A stretch of 6,346 nucleotides of DNA from Clostridiales bacterium (lineage in GTDB: Bacteria > Bacillota > Clostridia > Oscillospirales > Oscillospiraceae), in the NCBI GenBank assembly GCA_012728025.1, contig JAAYFX010000289.1:1-6346 (forward strand). The letters run 5' to 3'. Numbering within the stretch: position 1 is the first letter of the stretch; every line of letters starts with the position of its first letter. The notes beneath the pieces were generated by a model. That model did no database searches. It was not told the origin of the DNA and was given only the letters and a program-made list of their open reading frames with translations. The translations under genes were made by a program, and so were the position numbers. Of the stretch, positions 5,353 through 6,346 are shown in pieces.

Positions 5353-6035
5353 CAGAGCTTAACCTCCTTTTCGCCGCCATCCTCCAGCTTGCCGCAGGCA
5401 GCGGCAGCGGGGCAGCCCATGCAGCCTTTTTCGGCATTTTTACTGGCCTTGCCGTTGGTCATCTTATTTATAAGAGCTATAAGCAGACCGTAAACGAAAA
5501 ACCCGCCGGGCGCAAGGGTTAAAATTGAGATGTTGTGGTCTATAAGAACGGGTATCTCCATGCCAAACCATGTGCCGCTTCCGAAGATTTCCCTTATGGA
5601 AGCCATGACTAAAAGTGCAAGCATAAAGCCCAGCCCCATGCCTATGCCGTCCAGCGCCGCAGCACCCACAGTGTTTTTATTGGCGAACATCTCCGCTCTG
5701 CCAAGAATGATGCAGTTAACAACAATAAGGGGGAGAAATATGCCAAGCTGCTCGTCTATAACCGGAGCATAAGCCTGAACCAGCATTTGAACAATGGTGA
5801 CAAAACCGGCAATTAGCACTATGTAGCAGGGTATACGCACATTATCCGGAATAACATTTCTTAAGGCCGAGATGGCAACGTTTGAGCAGACCAGAACAAT
5901 CATTGCCGCAATTCCCATGCCTATTGCGTTGGATGCCTGAGTGGATACGGCCAAGGCAGGGCAGGTGCCCAATATCAAAACCAGCACAGGGTTTTCACGG
6001 ATAATACCGTTTGACAAAACCTTTAGCTTATTCAT
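5352..6035 (-). CDS. rnfE: Rnf complex subunit E, integral membrane protein with a cysteine-containing tail
   Basis: RnfE is the homologous partner of RnfA in the Rnf complex. The product has 227 residues. The start at 6035 follows AGGAGG (plus-strand 6044-6049) at 8 bases and directly abuts the rnfG stop (TAAATG). Six membrane helices are predicted at about 16-31, 37-58, 68-88, 97-112, 128-147 and 172-191. Conserved Cys25 (GTCPALAVS) and Cys108 (VVNCIILGRAE) correspond to the proposed [2Fe-2S] ligands at the RnfA/RnfE interface. The family core ends near residue 195. It is followed by a ~32-residue soluble tail with Cys205, Cys208 and Cys214 (CMGCPAAAAC) and an acidic/basic end. The tail could bind metal or be redox-active; this is inference. 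The stop overlaps the rnfA start by one base. Confidence 0.95.
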   Translation of the reverse strand: MNKLKVLSNGIIRENPVLVLILGTCPALAVSTQASNAIGMGIAAMIVLVCSNVAISALRNVIPDNVRIPCYIVLIAGFVTIVQMLVQAYAPVIDEQLGIFLPLIVVNCIILGRAEMFANKNTVGAAALDGIGMGLGFMLALLVMASIREIFGSGTWFGMEIPVLIDHNISILTLAPGGFFVYGLLIALINKMTNGKASKNAEKGCMGCPAAAACGKLEDGGEKEVKL

Positions 6036-6346
6036 TTATTCTGCCTCCTTTACAAGACTTAAAGCCTCAAAGGCTTCTTTCACAGCATTTATATAGGATG
6101 CGGAAGATATGGTCGCTCCCGAAATGGTGTCAACTCCCTCAAGAGTCTCGTCCTTTCCGGAAAACAGCTCCTCAAAGCCCGCTTCTGTTATCTTAGAGCC
6201 AAGGCCCTGAGTTTCGGAGTGGGAAAGAGTCATGCAGCTTGTGATTTTATCGTCGGCATCTATGCCGCAGATAAGCTTAATCTGACCGCCATAGCCCTTA
6301 GTTGCCATCATGAAAACATAGCCTGCGCCGTTATCTGCCTTATATG
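6036..6346 (-). CDS. rnfG: Rnf complex subunit G, C-terminal part (FMN-binding)
   Basis: The frame runs through the right window edge, so only the last 102 complete codons are present. RnfG is a membrane-anchored subunit whose outer domain carries covalently bound FMN and relays electrons between Rnf subunits. The family motif HSETQGLGSK lies about two-thirds along the visible part of the domain. SGATISSAS near the end supplies the Thr (fourth residue of SGAT is Thr) that becomes the flavin attachment site, through a phosphodiester bond, in RnfG/NqrC proteins. The C terminus (SLVKEAE) ends directly at the rnfE start. The ATG at 6309-6311 is internal, because sense codons of the same domain continue upstream of it (YKADNGAGYVF). 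Confidence 0.93.
   Translation of the reverse strand, partial: YKADNGAGYVFMMATKGYGGQIKLICGIDADDKITSCMTLSHSETQGLGSKITEAGFEELFSGKDETLEGVDTISGATISSASYINAVKEAFEALSLVKEAE

Overview
The window reads as a chromosomal segment of an anaerobic Clostridia-type Firmicute. The evidence is strong AGGAGG-type ribosome binding sites before nearly every gene, SigA-like promoters, a PheB-type ACT protein next to homoserine dehydrogenase, and an rnf operon in the order G-E-A-B. Base composition is moderate, with AT-rich intergenic regions. The genus cannot be named from the sequence alone.

Left edge (1-473, plus strand): the 3' end of a small membrane gene resembling DUF1700/HAAS-type proteins is followed by a short frame that looks like the first ~40 residues of a DUF4097-type protein and then stops. 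This looks like the decayed end of a PadR-DUF1700-DUF4097-type operon. From 474 to 624 there is no gene, only AT-rich DNA with a long imperfect hairpin and a second short one.

Middle (625-3822, plus strand): an aspartate-family amino acid block. A good promoter drives pheB (ACT-domain protein) and hom (homoserine dehydrogenase). A perfect-consensus promoter (TTGACA-18-TATAAT) overlaps the hom stop codon and should drive lysC (aspartate kinase) separately. A perfect palindrome sits at its expected transcription start. Inside lysC, a 9-base Shine-Dalgarno match precedes an in-frame GTG at codon 246. This is the arrangement expected for making a separate regulatory beta subunit from the same gene. 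LysC phosphorylates aspartate and Hom commits the carbon to threonine/methionine. The pathway ends in strong hairpin terminators.

Right part (3896-6346, minus strand): the distal end of an rnf operon, read G (partial), E, A, B, with overlapping or abutting genes. It encodes the membrane ferredoxin:NAD+ oxidoreductase that couples electron transfer to Na+ or H+ pumping. It converges on lysC, and the two share the terminator region. Two oddities are visible. The RnfB frame continues 18 protein-like codons past its TGA stop. RnfE carries a cysteine-containing soluble tail.

Most of the window is ordinary housekeeping metabolism. The most noteworthy signals are the internal lysC start, the lysC promoter/palindrome, and the possible RnfB tail. 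I see no convincing undescribed multi-gene system.
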